NCBI RefSeq assembly: GCF_041549525.1
Contig: NZ_CP157456.1
Location: 2,480,001 to 2,544,000 of the forward strand
Length of the DNA: 64,000 bases
Direction of reading: 5' to 3'
Origin: Paenarthrobacter aurescens
GTDB lineage: Bacteria > Actinomycetota > Actinomycetes > Actinomycetales > Micrococcaceae
Position 1 is the first letter of the stretch, and each line of letters begins with the position of its first letter. The notes below the pieces were generated by a model that searched no databases, was not told the origin of the DNA, and saw only the letters and a program-made list of their open reading frames with translations. A program made the translations under genes and the position numbers. Of the stretch, positions 8,464-18,328 are shown piece by piece.

Positions 8464-11400
8464 ATGCCCGGTCCTTCAGCCACCCAACCGCAGCGGGTCT
8501 TCAAAGGATTCCTTGTGCCCCTGGTGCTTGCCATGGTGGCAGCCCTGCTGCCGTTTACAGCGCCGGCAGCAGTTGCGGCAGGACCTTGCGATCCCGTAGT
8601 GAACCTTGTGGCGTGCGAGAACTCCAAGCCGGGAAGTCCGCCCTCGGAGTGGGATATCAGTGGCGCCGGTGATGACAGCATCCAAGGCTTCTCCACCGAA
8701 ATCAGCGTCAATGCGGGCCAACCCATTCGCTTCAAGGTGGATACGAACGCCAGCAGCTACACCATCGGGATTTACCGCACTGGCTGGTACGGCGGACTGG
8801 GTGCCCGCAAAATTGCCGATGTGACGCCGTCGGTCTTCCGGCAGAACCAGCCAGCCTGCCGCAGTGACGCCGCCACCGGCATTTTTGACTGCGGCACATG
8901 GGCAGTGTCCGCAACGTGGCAGGTGCCGGCAACAGCGGTCTCAGGGGTCTACGTCGCCCTGCTGAAGCGGCCTGATACCGGGGAGAAAAGCCACATCACG
9001 TTTATCGTGCGTAACGACGGAAACCGTTCCGCAGTGCTCTTCCAGACCGCTGACCAGACGTGGCAGGCCTACAACTCATACGGGGGTGCTGACTTCTATC
9101 AGGGCGTCAACGGCCGTGCCTATAAGGTCAGCTACAACCGTCCCATGGCAACCAGGGGAGGACCGGATGGCCGGGACTTCTACTTCGCCAACGAATACCC
9201 CATGGTGCGTTTCCTTGAGCAGAACGGCTACGACGTCAGCTACATCAGTGGTCTCGATGCGGACCGCAGCGGCGCCGAGTTATTGAACCACAAAGTGTTC
9301 CTGTCTGTGGGACACGACGAATACTGGTCAGGACCGCAGCGGGCCAACGTCACGGCCGCGAGGGATGCAGGAGTGAATCTCCAATTCCTCTCCGGCAACG
9401 AAATGTACTGGAGAACACGGTTTGAGCCCTCCGCGGTGGATGGTGCAGCCAACCGCACCCTGACCTGCTACAAGGAAACGTGGGCAAACGAAAAGATTGA
9501 TCCCACAGCGCAGTGGACGGGCACGTGGCGTGATCCTCGCTTCGCTTCCCAAGCCAATGGCGGCGGCCTTCCCGAGAATGGGCTGACGGGCACCTTGTAC
9601 ATGTCCAATTTCTCAGACCTGCCTGTGACAGTATCCGCACAGGAAGGGAAAACACGGCTCTGGCGCAACACGTCCCTGGCGACGCTTCCCGCGGGTTCTT
9701 CCGCAGCGTTGGCTCCCCACACGGTGGGATATGAGTCAAACGAAGATCTGGACAATGGATTCCGGCCGGCGGGTTTGGTCAGGTTGTCCACCACGGTAGG
9801 GAATGTTCCACAATATCTCCAGGACTTCGGCAACACGGTGGCTCCGGGAACCACCACCCACAACGTGACTCTCTACCGGGCAGCAAGCGGTGCTTTGGTC
9901 TTTTCCGCAGGCAGTGTCCAATGGACTTGGGGCCTGGACCAGGAGCACGACGGCAATGGCGCGCCGGCCGATATCCGCATGAGGCAAGCGCAGGTCAATC
10001 TTTTGGCCGACATGGGTGCGCAGCCTGCCACGAGGGCTGCCGGACTGGTTGCCGCGGCGCCCAGTACCGATACCACCAAGCCCACTGCCGCCATCTCTGC
10101 TCCGGCCAATGGCGCCACGGTACCCCACGGAAACAGCGTCACCGTGACGGGAACTGCCGCCGATGTTGGCGGTGTGGTGGCCGGCGTGGAGGTTTCAACC
10201 GATGGCGGCACCACTTGGCACCCGGCACAGGGCACGCAGAACTGGACCTACACATACATCCAAAAGGGCCTCGCTACGGCAACAATCCAGGCCCGGGCCA
10301 TCGACGATAGCGCCAACATCGGGGCAGCAACCGTCAGGAACCTGACCCTTAGCGGCCCCTACAGCGTCTTCGGCCAGACCATTCCCACGGTCAAGGATTC
10401 AGGTGATGGAGGAGCGTACGAGATGGGCTTGAGGTTTACGCCCTCTATAGACGGTTTCATCACAGGTGTCCGCTTCTACAAGAGCACAGCCAACACCGGA
10501 ACCCACACCGGGTCCCTGTGGAGCTCCACCGGCGAGCGCCTGGCCACAGTGACCTTCACCAATGAGACGGCATCGGGGTGGCAGACCGCACTCTTCACCC
10601 AAGCTGTGCCTGTGGCGGCTGGACAGAAATATACCGTGTCCTACTGGGCGCCGAACGGCCACTACTCCACCAAGGACTATCAGTGGGCAAGTTTCGGATC
10701 CGCCGATGCACCCTTGAAGGTGGCCGGTGGTTTCGGAGCCGAGCCGGCCGGTGTCTATGCCACGTCTCAAGGCTTTCCCACGACCAGTTTCAACGGCGGC
10801 AATTACTTCGCCGATGCCCTCTTCAGCACCGTGGACAGCTCACCCCTGACCGTATCTGGCCATTCACCGATTCCTTCATCCTCCAGCGTTTCCGTCAACA
10901 CCAAGGTGAGCGCAGTCTTCTCGAAACCCGTCACCGCGGCCAGTGTCCAGCTGACCCTGCAGTCACCTTCCGGGCCGGTGGCAGGCACCACGGCGTACGA
11001 CGCTGCCACGCGGCGGGCGACCTTCACGCCGTCGAACGCCCTCGCCTTCAGTACTCAATTCACCGCCACGTTGTCCGGCATTGACTCGATCGGTGGATCG
11101 GTCACAGCTGGAGGGACGTGGACCTTCACCACGGCAGCAACGTTGCCAGTCCCGGGCGCCTGCCCCTGTAGCCTTTTTGACGACTCGGTTACTCCCGGTA
11201 TCGCCGAACTGCGTGAGGGAGTTCCCTTGACCTTGGGCGTGAGGTTCTCCAGTGTCTCCGCCGGTGAGGTCCTGGGCATGCGCTTCTACAAGTCAGCAGG
11301 CAACACAGGAACCCACAATGGCGCCCTGTACTCAGGCACCGGCCAGCAACTGGCAACCGTCGCCTTCACGAATGAAAGTGCCTCCGGCTGGCAGACCGCA

Positions 11401-13356
11401 ATGTTCAGTCAACCTGTCCAAATGGCCGCGAACACAGACTACATCGTGTCTTACAAGTCACTGACCGGCACCTATTCGGCCACGACCAACGGCTTCGGTT
11501 CCGGGATGAGCGTGGGTCCGCTCAGGGCTGCTTCCGACGCAGGCGCCTACACCTACAGCGGCGATTTTGCTGCTTCACGGTCCACCACAAGCTATCTGGT
11601 GGACGTGGTAGTCACCGTACCCAACCCGCCGTTCACCGTTGGTTCGCACTCGCCGCTCCCCAACGCGGCCAGTGTTCCCCTGGACTCTGCGGTCAGTGCC
11701 GTGCTGTCCGAACCAGCGGTGGCATCCAGCGTGACGCTGGGGCTGAAGATCACCGGCGGAGCTGCGGCAGCAGGGACCACCACCTACGATCAAACCACCC
11801 GTAAGGTCACGTTTACTCCTTCTGCACCGTTGGCTGCAGGGACTTCCTACACGGCAACAGTTACTGCCACCTCGGTATCCGGTCAGCCGATGTCAAGCGG
11901 GGCCACCTGGACATTCACCACGGTTCCGCCTCCGCGGACTCCCGGGGTGTGCCCGTGCACGCTGTTCCAGGACACTGTGACTCCGACAACGCCGGATGCG
12001 AACGACGGTGTGCCGTTGTCCCTGGGTGTGCGCTTTGCCAGTGACACCGCAGGGCAGGTCACCGGGGTTCGCTTCTACAAGGCAGCCGGCAACACCGGGA
12101 CCCACACCGGTTCGCTGTACACAATCGCTGGACAACTGCTGGCTACCGTTACTTTCGCCAATGAATCGAGCACAGGTTGGCAAACGGCGTCCTTCAGCCA
12201 GCCAGTGAGCATTGAGGCGAACACCGAGTACGTGGTGGCCTACAAGTCACCAACCGGCAAGTACTCTTACAGCGCCGGAGGATTTGGCGCGGGCCTGAGC
12301 AGCGGGCCGCTGCGGGCGGCCACCGATTCCGGAGCTTTCGCATACAACGGTGACTTCCCGAATGCCTCCTCCACCACCAACTACCTGGTGGATCTGGTGT
12401 TCACGGTAACCACGCCGCCACTGACGGTTTCCGAACAGGTGCCGGCGCCGGGCGCTACGGGCATACCTGTGGACGTCAAACCTGCCATCACGTTCTCATC
12501 GGCAATACGTCCAGGGGCAGCGTTTACCTTGACTGCCAATGGCAACCCGGTTGCCGGGACGGCAGCGCTTTCGGCCGATAGCCGCAGCCTGACGTTTACT
12601 CCTACGGCGGCTCTGCCGGCCAGCACTGTCATTTCCGCAAGTGTGGCCAACGTTGTATCCCAGCAAGGCCAAGCCTTCCCCACCACGGCATGGCAATTCA
12701 CCACTGCAGCTCCGGCGGTGCAGCTGTCCACGATCTTCGGATCACTGGTTCCCCAGGTTGCCGCGAATTCTGACTTCATGCCGGTGGAACTGGGAACCGC
12801 CTTCACGGTATCCCAGGCCGGGAATGTGACAGGCATCCGCTTCTACAAGGGCACAGGCAATACGGGTACCCACGTTGGCTCGCTGTGGAACTCGGCCGGC
12901 ACCCGTCTGGCGCAAGTGACCTTCACCAATGAGACGGCCACGGGCTGGCAAACTGCAACCCTGGCAACGCCTGTGGCATTGGTGACCGGGCAAACCTACG
13001 TGGTGTCCTACCGGGCACCAAATGGCCGGTACTCCTCCACGGCAGGGTTCTTCAACCAGACATGGACCAGTGGGGTCTTCACCGCCACAGGGCCGAACAA
13101 TGGACGGTACCGGTACGGCTCAGGAGGCGTGATGCCCACCAGTTCCTGGAACGCCACCAACTACTTTGTTGATGTGGTGTACTCCACCACTGCGCCGGCT
13201 CAGGCGACCCAGCCGCCAACCACGGCGACGGCGACTCCGACAGCTACGCCCACAGCAACGGCCACGCCGACCGCTACAGCCACCGCGACTCCCAGCCCAA
13301 CACCCACTCCAACCCAAACCGGCGGGCTTCTCTGCGGGTTGTTGCGGACCTGTTGA
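8464..13356 (+). CDS. Secreted multidomain protein: dimethylformamidase-like domain plus four DUF4082 domains
   Basis: A 1630-residue exported protein, the largest gene here. ATG at 8464 has AGGAG five bases upstream. A Sec signal peptide ends around AVAAG (residue 39). Residues about 40-535 resemble the large-subunit C-terminal domain of N,N-dimethylformamidase (GHDEYWSGPQR, FLSGNEMYWRTRFE), a glutamine-amidotransferase-like fold. An Ig-like domain follows (about 536-630). Then come four DUF4082 modules (about 633-784, 899-1049, 1164-1315, 1420-1575), each with RFYK...GNTGTH and GWQTA, and the first three are followed by bacterial Ig-like (Big_5) spacers. The tail is Thr/Pro/Ala-rich and ends GGLLCGLLRTC. 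No membrane anchor or sortase motif is visible. The activity is unknown: the catalytic-like head may act on a surface glycan or amide, with the DUF4082 modules binding polymer. Confidence 0.8.
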   Translation: MPGPSATQPQRVFKGFLVPLVLAMVAALLPFTAPAAVAAGPCDPVVNLVACENSKPGSPPSEWDISGAGDDSIQGFSTEISVNAGQPIRFKVDTNASSYTIGIYRTGWYGGLGARKIADVTPSVFRQNQPACRSDAATGIFDCGTWAVSATWQVPATAVSGVYVALLKRPDTGEKSHITFIVRNDGNRSAVLFQTADQTWQAYNSYGGADFYQGVNGRAYKVSYNRPMATRGGPDGRDFYFANEYPMVRFLEQNGYDVSYISGLDADRSGAELLNHKVFLSVGHDEYWSGPQRANVTAARDAGVNLQFLSGNEMYWRTRFEPSAVDGAANRTLTCYKETWANEKIDPTAQWTGTWRDPRFASQANGGGLPENGLTGTLYMSNFSDLPVTVSAQEGKTRLWRNTSLATLPAGSSAALAPHTVGYESNEDLDNGFRPAGLVRLSTTVGNVPQYLQDFGNTVAPGTTTHNVTLYRAASGALVFSAGSVQWTWGLDQEHDGNGAPADIRMRQAQVNLLADMGAQPATRAAGLVAAAPSTDTTKPTAAISAPANGATVPHGNSVTVTGTAADVGGVVAGVEVSTDGGTTWHPAQGTQNWTYTYIQKGLATATIQARAIDDSANIGAATVRNLTLSGPYSVFGQTIPTVKDSGDGGAYEMGLRFTPSIDGFITGVRFYKSTANTGTHTGSLWSSTGERLATVTFTNETASGWQTALFTQAVPVAAGQKYTVSYWAPNGHYSTKDYQWASFGSADAPLKVAGGFGAEPAGVYATSQGFPTTSFNGGNYFADALFSTVDSSPLTVSGHSPIPSSSSVSVNTKVSAVFSKPVTAASVQLTLQSPSGPVAGTTAYDAATRRATFTPSNALAFSTQFTATLSGIDSIGGSVTAGGTWTFTTAATLPVPGACPCSLFDDSVTPGIAELREGVPLTLGVRFSSVSAGEVLGMRFYKSAGNTGTHNGALYSGTGQQLATVAFTNESASGWQTAMFSQPVQMAANTDYIVSYKSLTGTYSATTNGFGSGMSVGPLRAASDAGAYTYSGDFAASRSTTSYLVDVVVTVPNPPFTVGSHSPLPNAASVPLDSAVSAVLSEPAVASSVTLGLKITGGAAAAGTTTYDQTTRKVTFTPSAPLAAGTSYTATVTATSVSGQPMSSGATWTFTTVPPPRTPGVCPCTLFQDTVTPTTPDANDGVPLSLGVRFASDTAGQVTGVRFYKAAGNTGTHTGSLYTIAGQLLATVTFANESSTGWQTASFSQPVSIEANTEYVVAYKSPTGKYSYSAGGFGAGLSSGPLRAATDSGAFAYNGDFPNASSTTNYLVDLVFTVTTPPLTVSEQVPAPGATGIPVDVKPAITFSSAIRPGAAFTLTANGNPVAGTAALSADSRSLTFTPTAALPASTVISASVANVVSQQGQAFPTTAWQFTTAAPAVQLSTIFGSLVPQVAANSDFMPVELGTAFTVSQAGNVTGIRFYKGTGNTGTHVGSLWNSAGTRLAQVTFTNETATGWQTATLATPVALVTGQTYVVSYRAPNGRYSSTAGFFNQTWTSGVFTATGPNNGRYRYGSGGVMPTSSWNATNYFVDVVYSTTAPAQATQPPTTATATPTATPTATATPTATATATPSPTPTPTQTGGLLCGLLRTC

Positions 13357-13387
13357 GACCGGGCCGGGCCTGGTGGGGGTGCTGTCC

Positions 13388-14416
13388 CTACCGGACCACG
13401 CTGGGAGACCAAGCATGCGGAATGAACAAGCTGGGCTGGGAACCGGGTACGGTTCCCAGCTTCCAGATGTTGCTGTCCCCATCAGTGGTTTCGTCCGGTA
13501 GACCATAGAGAACGTTCTGGTTATCCAGCCATTCGATCTGGTCATCCACACTGCGCTTTTCAGCGAGCACTGTTTCCCGTCCCGAAGCGAGGTCCAGCAC
13601 CGCGACGCTCCAGTGAGCCGCCAGCGCCCCGCCGTCGTTCTTCTTGAACGCAATCCTTGAGCCGTCAGGCGAGATGGACGGACACTCAACGTGATCGTGA
13701 ACGGCAGTCAGGGTCTTGGCGGACAGACTCCCCCGCACCAGCCAGATGCGGCCCGAGGACGCGGCCGTTGCGTAGAACACATCGCTCTGGCCGGGAGCGA
13801 ACGTTACCCCCCAGATGTTCCGGTCCGCGGCCAGCAGCCGTTCACCGTTGACCACTAAGGCGAAGTCCTCCAAATTCCCCGATGTTCCGTCCGGGAGCAT
13901 GATCTCAGTGGCCGTTGAAAAGCCGGCCGCAGCATAAGAATGTCCGGAGACAAACACGGTGGTGGCAATCATGGACCCGTCTGCGCTGATACGGGTCCTG
14001 CTGGGTATCCCGGGGACAGGCCATGCCTGTTGCTGCTCCCAGTTGCGGTCCAGGACAACAGCTTCAAAAGCCGTGACCAGTCCCCGGTTCGTCTTCAGGC
14101 AGACCACTTTCTCCGATGTTCCGTAGACGCGATCACACTCCTGGCCGCTCACGGCACGGGAACCCCCGGGGGCCGAGAAGGGAACCGTTGCGGCGTTTCC
14201 ATAGCCCTGGCCGGCCGCGGTGTTCCGGAACAGGATAAACGAGCCGGCCGGAAGCGGCTGGCTCTCAGTGACACCCACCGACGACGACGCAGTCCTGCTC
14301 TGTTCATAACGTCCGTAAGCGCCCACGGCGTAGATGCCCGCCGCCACCAATACAAGTACCGTGACGGCAAGGAGGATGCCCCAGCGAAGCCTGCTTTGAG
14401 CGAGAACCCCACTCAT
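13388..14416 (-). CDS. Membrane-anchored beta-propeller (TolB/PD40-like) protein
   Basis: A 342-residue protein with one N-terminal membrane segment (about residues 13-32) and an exported body. The body contains WD40-like/PD40 beta-propeller repeats, best seen as RISADGSMIATT, VTFAPGQSDVFYA, PSISPDGSRIAFKK and WSVAVLDLASGRE. The start at 14416 overlaps the stop of the upstream MFS gene by four bases (14413-14416), so the two are translationally coupled. An open frame continues further upstream, but that is inside the MFS gene. The 3' end is 31 bases from the end of the convergent giant protein. Function unknown; such propellers often bind partner proteins or sugars at the cell surface. Confidence 0.75.
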   Translation of the reverse strand: MSGVLAQSRLRWGILLAVTVLVLVAAGIYAVGAYGRYEQSRTASSSVGVTESQPLPAGSFILFRNTAAGQGYGNAATVPFSAPGGSRAVSGQECDRVYGTSEKVVCLKTNRGLVTAFEAVVLDRNWEQQQAWPVPGIPSRTRISADGSMIATTVFVSGHSYAAAGFSTATEIMLPDGTSGNLEDFALVVNGERLLAADRNIWGVTFAPGQSDVFYATAASSGRIWLVRGSLSAKTLTAVHDHVECPSISPDGSRIAFKKNDGGALAAHWSVAVLDLASGRETVLAEKRSVDDQIEWLDNQNVLYGLPDETTDGDSNIWKLGTVPGSQPSLFIPHAWSPSVVR

Positions 14417-15708
14417 GCGCCGCTGCTCGGGTCCTCTGACGCTGCAACCGGTGCCCCTCGCAGGATGAAGGCCACAGCTACTACAGCGCAAGCCAGTGCA
14501 CCTCCGGCCACCACCATGGCCGTTGGAGCACCAACTGCGTACCAAAGGATGCCAAAACCTGCCGAGGCCACCATTCTTGTGAGTGCCACAACAGTTTGGG
14601 CCGAGGCTATGCCTGTGGCAAGTTTCCCCGCCGGTGTCAGTTGGCTGGCCAAGGCGGCCAGGACGCCGTCAGTAGCGGCATAGAACGCACCCAGAAGAAC
14701 CAGGCACCCCACGGTGGCCCACAGCCCTCCAAAAGGCGACGCCGCAAGGAGATACGTTGCCAGCAAGGCAATGTGTCCCCCAACGAACACCGGTATTTTG
14801 CCTACCCGGTCCGCCAGACGGCCCAAGGGAATGGCGAACGCGAGAAACACCACGTTTGTGCCTACGAACAACAGCGGAAACCATTGGACGGCAAAGGAAT
14901 CCCTGGCCTGCAGCACAAGATAAATGAAGCCGTCGCCAATGGTGACCAGTCCCAGGAGCCCTGCAGCAATCAGCAGCTTCCCCAGCCCCGGTTCCTTCAG
15001 GTGGCTCCAGGAAAAAGCGAACAGACGCCGCCCTTCGGGCTCCTCCGTGCCCTGAAGCGCACGTGCCTTGATATCCGGCACCACCAAGGCCAGAACAGCA
15101 ACACCAATCACTGCGAAGGCCAGTGACACAACAAAAACCGTGCTGAACCCGTTGGGGATCATCAGCAACACGAAGAAGGCAATCAACGGGCCGGCCGCAG
15201 CGCCAATGTTGTCCAGCATCCGGTGGACGCCAAAGGACCGGGCCAAATGTTCAGGCTGGGCAGACACTGAGATGAGGGCGTCCCGGGGAGCCGTGCGAAT
15301 ACCCTTACCGATCCTGTCCCCGGTGACTATGGCCGCGATGGCCCAAAACCCTCCAGCAAAGAGAAAACCAACCCTGGCGAGCATGGATAGGCCGTATCCA
15401 GCCAGGGCTATCCGCTTCGGGTGACCGCTGCGGTCTGCGGCCCAGCCTGCTGCGATCCTTACAATCGCGCTGGCACCTTGGTTGATGCCGTCAATGAACC
15501 CGAAAGCTATGGTTGACAGGCCCAGGAAACCGGTGACATACAACGGCAGGATGGCGGTGACTGATTCCGAGGAAACATCGGTCACCATGCTGACAACGCC
15601 CAACCAAAGGATGACCGGAGACAAACGGAACGGCACTTCGCCCGATAGTGCCGTTCGTGGTCCCTCCGGCTTGTCCCGTTTCCCGCGGTCCGAAAGTGAG
15701 ATATACAT
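14413..15708 (-). CDS. MFS transporter
   Basis: A 431-residue major facilitator with twelve predicted helices. The segment GWAADRSGHPKRIA is the cytoplasmic loop 2-3 motif, repeated as GRLADRVGKIP in the second half. The RIGKGIRTAPRDALIS stretch is typical of a little-studied MFS subgroup found in many bacteria. ATG at 15708 is preceded by AGGGG. It lies eight bases after the stop of the anchored Ser/Pro-rich gene and overlaps the beta-propeller gene, so it is the middle gene of a three-gene operon. The substrate is unknown; the setting suggests export or import linked to the surface proteins around it. Confidence 0.85.
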   Translation of the reverse strand: MYISLSDRGKRDKPEGPRTALSGEVPFRLSPVILWLGVVSMVTDVSSESVTAILPLYVTGFLGLSTIAFGFIDGINQGASAIVRIAAGWAADRSGHPKRIALAGYGLSMLARVGFLFAGGFWAIAAIVTGDRIGKGIRTAPRDALISVSAQPEHLARSFGVHRMLDNIGAAAGPLIAFFVLLMIPNGFSTVFVVSLAFAVIGVAVLALVVPDIKARALQGTEEPEGRRLFAFSWSHLKEPGLGKLLIAAGLLGLVTIGDGFIYLVLQARDSFAVQWFPLLFVGTNVVFLAFAIPLGRLADRVGKIPVFVGGHIALLATYLLAASPFGGLWATVGCLVLLGAFYAATDGVLAALASQLTPAGKLATGIASAQTVVALTRMVASAGFGILWYAVGAPTAMVVAGGALACAVVAVAFILRGAPVAASEDPSSGA

Positions 15709-15716
15709 CGCTGCCC

Positions 15717-16451
15717 CTAATCCGCCGCCGCGTGGAGGCTGCCCAGTAGTTGGAAGCGGGAGTTGCCGGTACCGGTTGTAACCACCGAAACCGTGACCGT
15801 ATCCGTGCCCCGGACAAATCGTTCGGCCATGGCCCCGTCCGCGGCTGGTGCAGCCTCGGACCAGAACCCGTGGGAGACCAACGACTGTCGGAAGGACGCC
15901 AGGACTTCGGCTTGTGGCTTGGCGATGATGCCATCAGCGGCGACTTGGAGGACATCACCGGATGTGGACACTGAGGTAGACCCAATGGTTGTACCTTCAG
16001 GCAGGGTCAGGACTCCGGCCGGCCAACCATCCACCACTTCACCGGCAGCACTGCCCGGTGCAGGCAAAGCGCCGGTGATCAAGGGCGCAGGGGCTGAAGG
16101 TTCCGGCAATCCCGTGGGGGTGCCGGTGACAGGAGGCAGGACTTCCAGCGGTTTGCTCGTTGATGGGCCTTCATCGCCCGCGCTCCCGTCACCGCTGCTG
16201 CTGCCTTCGGCGCCCGACGTCGGGCTGCCGGACGCAGGACTGCCGGACGCGGGATTGCCGGCCCCGCCCGGGATTTCTCCCGAGGACGTGGGAGCGCCGG
16301 ATGTTGCGGTGGTTGTTGCGCTGGGAGAAACGGAGGATTCACTTCGGGCAGATGGTCCGGGTTTACCCGCCATTTGGTCAAGGACAATGGCGACGGCGGC
16401 GATCAGCACAGCAAGGCAAATGCCCGCAATGACCAACCGCCGCGCCATCAT
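15717..16451 (-). CDS. Membrane-anchored Ser/Gly/Pro-rich protein of unknown function
   Basis: A 244-residue protein with an N-terminal membrane segment (about residues 5-26), a low-complexity Ser/Thr/Gly/Pro linker (about 30-130) and a compact C-terminal part (about 135-244). The linker contains short repeats (NPASGSPASGSPTSG) that come from an imperfect 15-bp DNA repeat near 16205-16265. I recognise no family. The C-terminal part shows a beta-rich pattern ending in VTVSVVTTGTGNSRFQLLG. First gene of the operon with the MFS and beta-propeller genes. The first codon could be either of two adjacent ATGs (16451 or 16448). Confidence 0.65.
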   Translation of the reverse strand: MMARRLVIAGICLAVLIAAVAIVLDQMAGKPGPSARSESSVSPSATTTATSGAPTSSGEIPGGAGNPASGSPASGSPTSGAEGSSSGDGSAGDEGPSTSKPLEVLPPVTGTPTGLPEPSAPAPLITGALPAPGSAAGEVVDGWPAGVLTLPEGTTIGSTSVSTSGDVLQVAADGIIAKPQAEVLASFRQSLVSHGFWSEAAPAADGAMAERFVRGTDTVTVSVVTTGTGNSRFQLLGSLHAAAD

Positions 16452-16520
16452 GGCATCCCCGGAGCGTCTGAGCTAAGGAAAGGCTGGCGAACCGATTCAA
16501 CAAAAAAGGCGGGTAGAACT

Positions 16521-16546
16521 GACGCCACCCACAGAGTGGTGGCGTT
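16521..16546 (-). terminator. Probable terminator after mutM
   Basis: The stem ACGCCACC/GGTGGCGT (16522-16529 and 16538-16545) has an eight-base loop. On the minus strand it follows the mutM stop by about 85 bases, with a six-T run some 15 bases further (16502-16507). It separates the rnc-mutM operon from the accessory operon that begins at 16451. Confidence 0.5.
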
Positions 16547-16631
16547 CGTTGTTGCGATGGCGATTCCGGGCGCCAAGCTGATCATGCAGACAGTCTGCCA
16601 TTGCCATCCGGATTCCGGAACAGTTTTTGGC

Positions 16632-17594
16632 CTACCAACGTCCGTTACGCGGCCGCGGTTGGCACACCGGGCAGGTATAGGAGGAACGGTTCATGAACTG
16701 CTCCCTCTTCATGACGCTCCGCAGGCCTATTGCCTCGCAACGGCCGCAAAGCTCACCGGCACGTCCGTAGGCATTCAGGGAGCGGGCAAAGTACCCGGAA
16801 TCACCATTGACGTTGACGTAAAGGGAGTCGAAACTTGTCCCTCCGGCGTCGAGTGCGGCGTTCATGACGTCCTTCGCGGACTCGACCAGCCGCTCAGCGT
16901 CTGCCCTGCGGAGGGTATCGGTAGCCCTGGCGTAGTGGAGTCGGGCCCGCCACAAGGCTTCATCGGCGTAGATGTTGCCGATACCCGAGATGACTGACTG
17001 GTCCAGCAGCGCACGCTTCAGACCGGTCTTCCGGCCTTTGATCTTCCGGTAGAACGCATCGAATGAGAAAAAGGGGTCCAGCGGGTCCCTGGCTATGTGA
17101 GCTGCCTCTTCGGCGATCTCCGGTAATGGGGTCTCGCCCAAGCCTCCGGGGCCGCCGTCCACCGTGGGCACCAGAGTGGTCACAAACAAGCCACCGAAAA
17201 TTCTTTGGTCCACGAACCGCAGCTGTTCGGGCATCTCGGCAACGGGGCTGAGTGTGATTCTGACTTTGAGGTGCTTTTCATCCGCCACATGGGGATCCTG
17301 CATCAGCAGTTGACCGCTCATGCCCAAGTGCGCCATCAGGGCCACTTTCGGAAGGTCTTCGCTTGCGGATCCCCTGTGAGAGTCAGACACTGCCAAGGGC
17401 ATCCAGAGAAACTTCCCTCGGCGCACAACATCCATCACCGTGGTGTGCTCAAGGTTTCCAATGAAGTCTTCGGTTCCCATGGCATGCCTGCGGATGGAGC
17501 GGGGGTCCAGGACCTCAACGCCGGTGATAGTCCGTCCCCGAACCCAACGGGCCAAACCCCGGCGGACTACTTCAACTTCGGGAAGTTCGGGCAT
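16632..17594 (-). CDS. mutM: Formamidopyrimidine-DNA glycosylase
   Basis: A 320-residue bifunctional DNA glycosylase/AP lyase that removes 8-oxoguanine and formamidopyrimidines. The protein begins [14 protein letters not shown], giving the catalytic N-terminal proline and Glu3 after Met removal. The conserved lysine is in [10 protein letters not shown] (residue 61). The helix-two-turn-helix region and the C-terminal zinc finger (CGRC...CPVC) are intact. It starts three bases after the rnc stop, so rnc and mutM are one transcript. At 320 residues it is slightly longer than the E. coli enzyme, with a small insertion around [15 protein letters not shown], common in actinobacteria. Confidence 0.97.
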   Translation of the reverse strand: MPELPEVEVVRRGLARWVRGRTITGVEVLDPRSIRRHAMGTEDFIGNLEHTTVMDVVRRGKFLWMPLAVSDSHRGSASEDLPKVALMAHLGMSGQLLMQDPHVADEKHLKVRITLSPVAEMPEQLRFVDQRIFGGLFVTTLVPTVDGGPGGLGETPLPEIAEEAAHIARDPLDPFFSFDAFYRKIKGRKTGLKRALLDQSVISGIGNIYADEALWRARLHYARATDTLRRADAERLVESAKDVMNAALDAGGTSFDSLYVNVNGDSGYFARSLNAYGRAGELCGRCEAIGLRSVMKREQFMNRSSYTCPVCQPRPRNGRW

Positions 17595-17597
17595 GCG

Positions 17598-18305
17598 TCA
17601 GGAAGCAGGACCGGCGGCGGAGGGATCCAAGGCAGTCAAAGCACGCCAGGCGTCGGCGGCAGCTTCCTGCTCCGCTTCTTTCTTGGAATGACCTGAGCCG
17701 CGGCCATACGGAGTGCCACCAATGTTCAGGACGGCTTCGAACGTCCTGGCGTGATCGGGACCGGAGCCTTCCACCGCATAGTGAATGGCGCCAAGTTGAC
17801 GGCTCGCCGTGAGCTCCTGGATGCTCGTCTTCCAGTCAGTTCCTGCTCCAAGTGCGCCGGCATCCTTCAGGAGCGGGCCCACAAGGCGCATCACCAGCTG
17901 GCGTGCTGTCTCAATATCGTTGGACAGGTATGTGGCACCGATCAAGGCCTCCATGGTGTCAGCCAGAATGGACGCCTTGTTCTTGCCGTCAGTGAGTTTC
18001 TCGCCCTGACCGAGGTATATGAACTCGCCGACGCCGATTTCCCGGCCGATTCCGGCCAGAGCACGCGTACTGACGACGGCGGAACGTCGCTTGGCCAGCT
18101 CGCCTTCGGGCAGCGAGGGGTTCTCACGGTAGAGAGAATCAGTCACGGAGAATCCCAGGATGGAGTCGCCGAGGAACTCGAGGCGCTCGTTGGTGGGAAT
18201 CCCGCCGTTCTCATACGCATATGAGCGATGTGTCAGAGCAAGACGAAGCGTCTCGGTGTCAATCGAGACACCGAGACGCTTCAGAAGCTCTTCAGTTGAA
18301 GACAT
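17598..18305 (-). CDS. rnc: Ribonuclease III
   Basis: A 235-residue double-strand RNA endonuclease used in rRNA and mRNA processing. The RNase III signature [11 protein letters not shown] holds the first acidic metal ligands, and [13 protein letters not shown] holds the second pair. The C-terminal dsRNA-binding domain covers about residues 158-226 and includes [14 protein letters not shown]. The order rpmF-rnc-mutM is widely conserved in actinobacteria, and mutM follows at three bases. The ATG at 18305 has only a weak upstream purine tract. Confidence 0.97.
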   Translation of the reverse strand: MSSTEELLKRLGVSIDTETLRLALTHRSYAYENGGIPTNERLEFLGDSILGFSVTDSLYRENPSLPEGELAKRRSAVVSTRALAGIGREIGVGEFIYLGQGEKLTDGKNKASILADTMEALIGATYLSNDIETARQLVMRLVGPLLKDAGALGAGTDWKTSIQELTASRQLGAIHYAVEGSGPDHARTFEAVLNIGGTPYGRGSGHSKKEAEQEAAADAWRALTALDPSAAGPAS

Positions 18306-18328
18306 CCTTAGTCAGCCTGTACGGCAGA

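Noticed and set aside
8464..16451. Prophage or transposon carrying the accessory block
   Set aside because: No integrase, transposase, terminal repeats or target duplication are visible at the edges. I infer only that the block is variable, not how it arrived.
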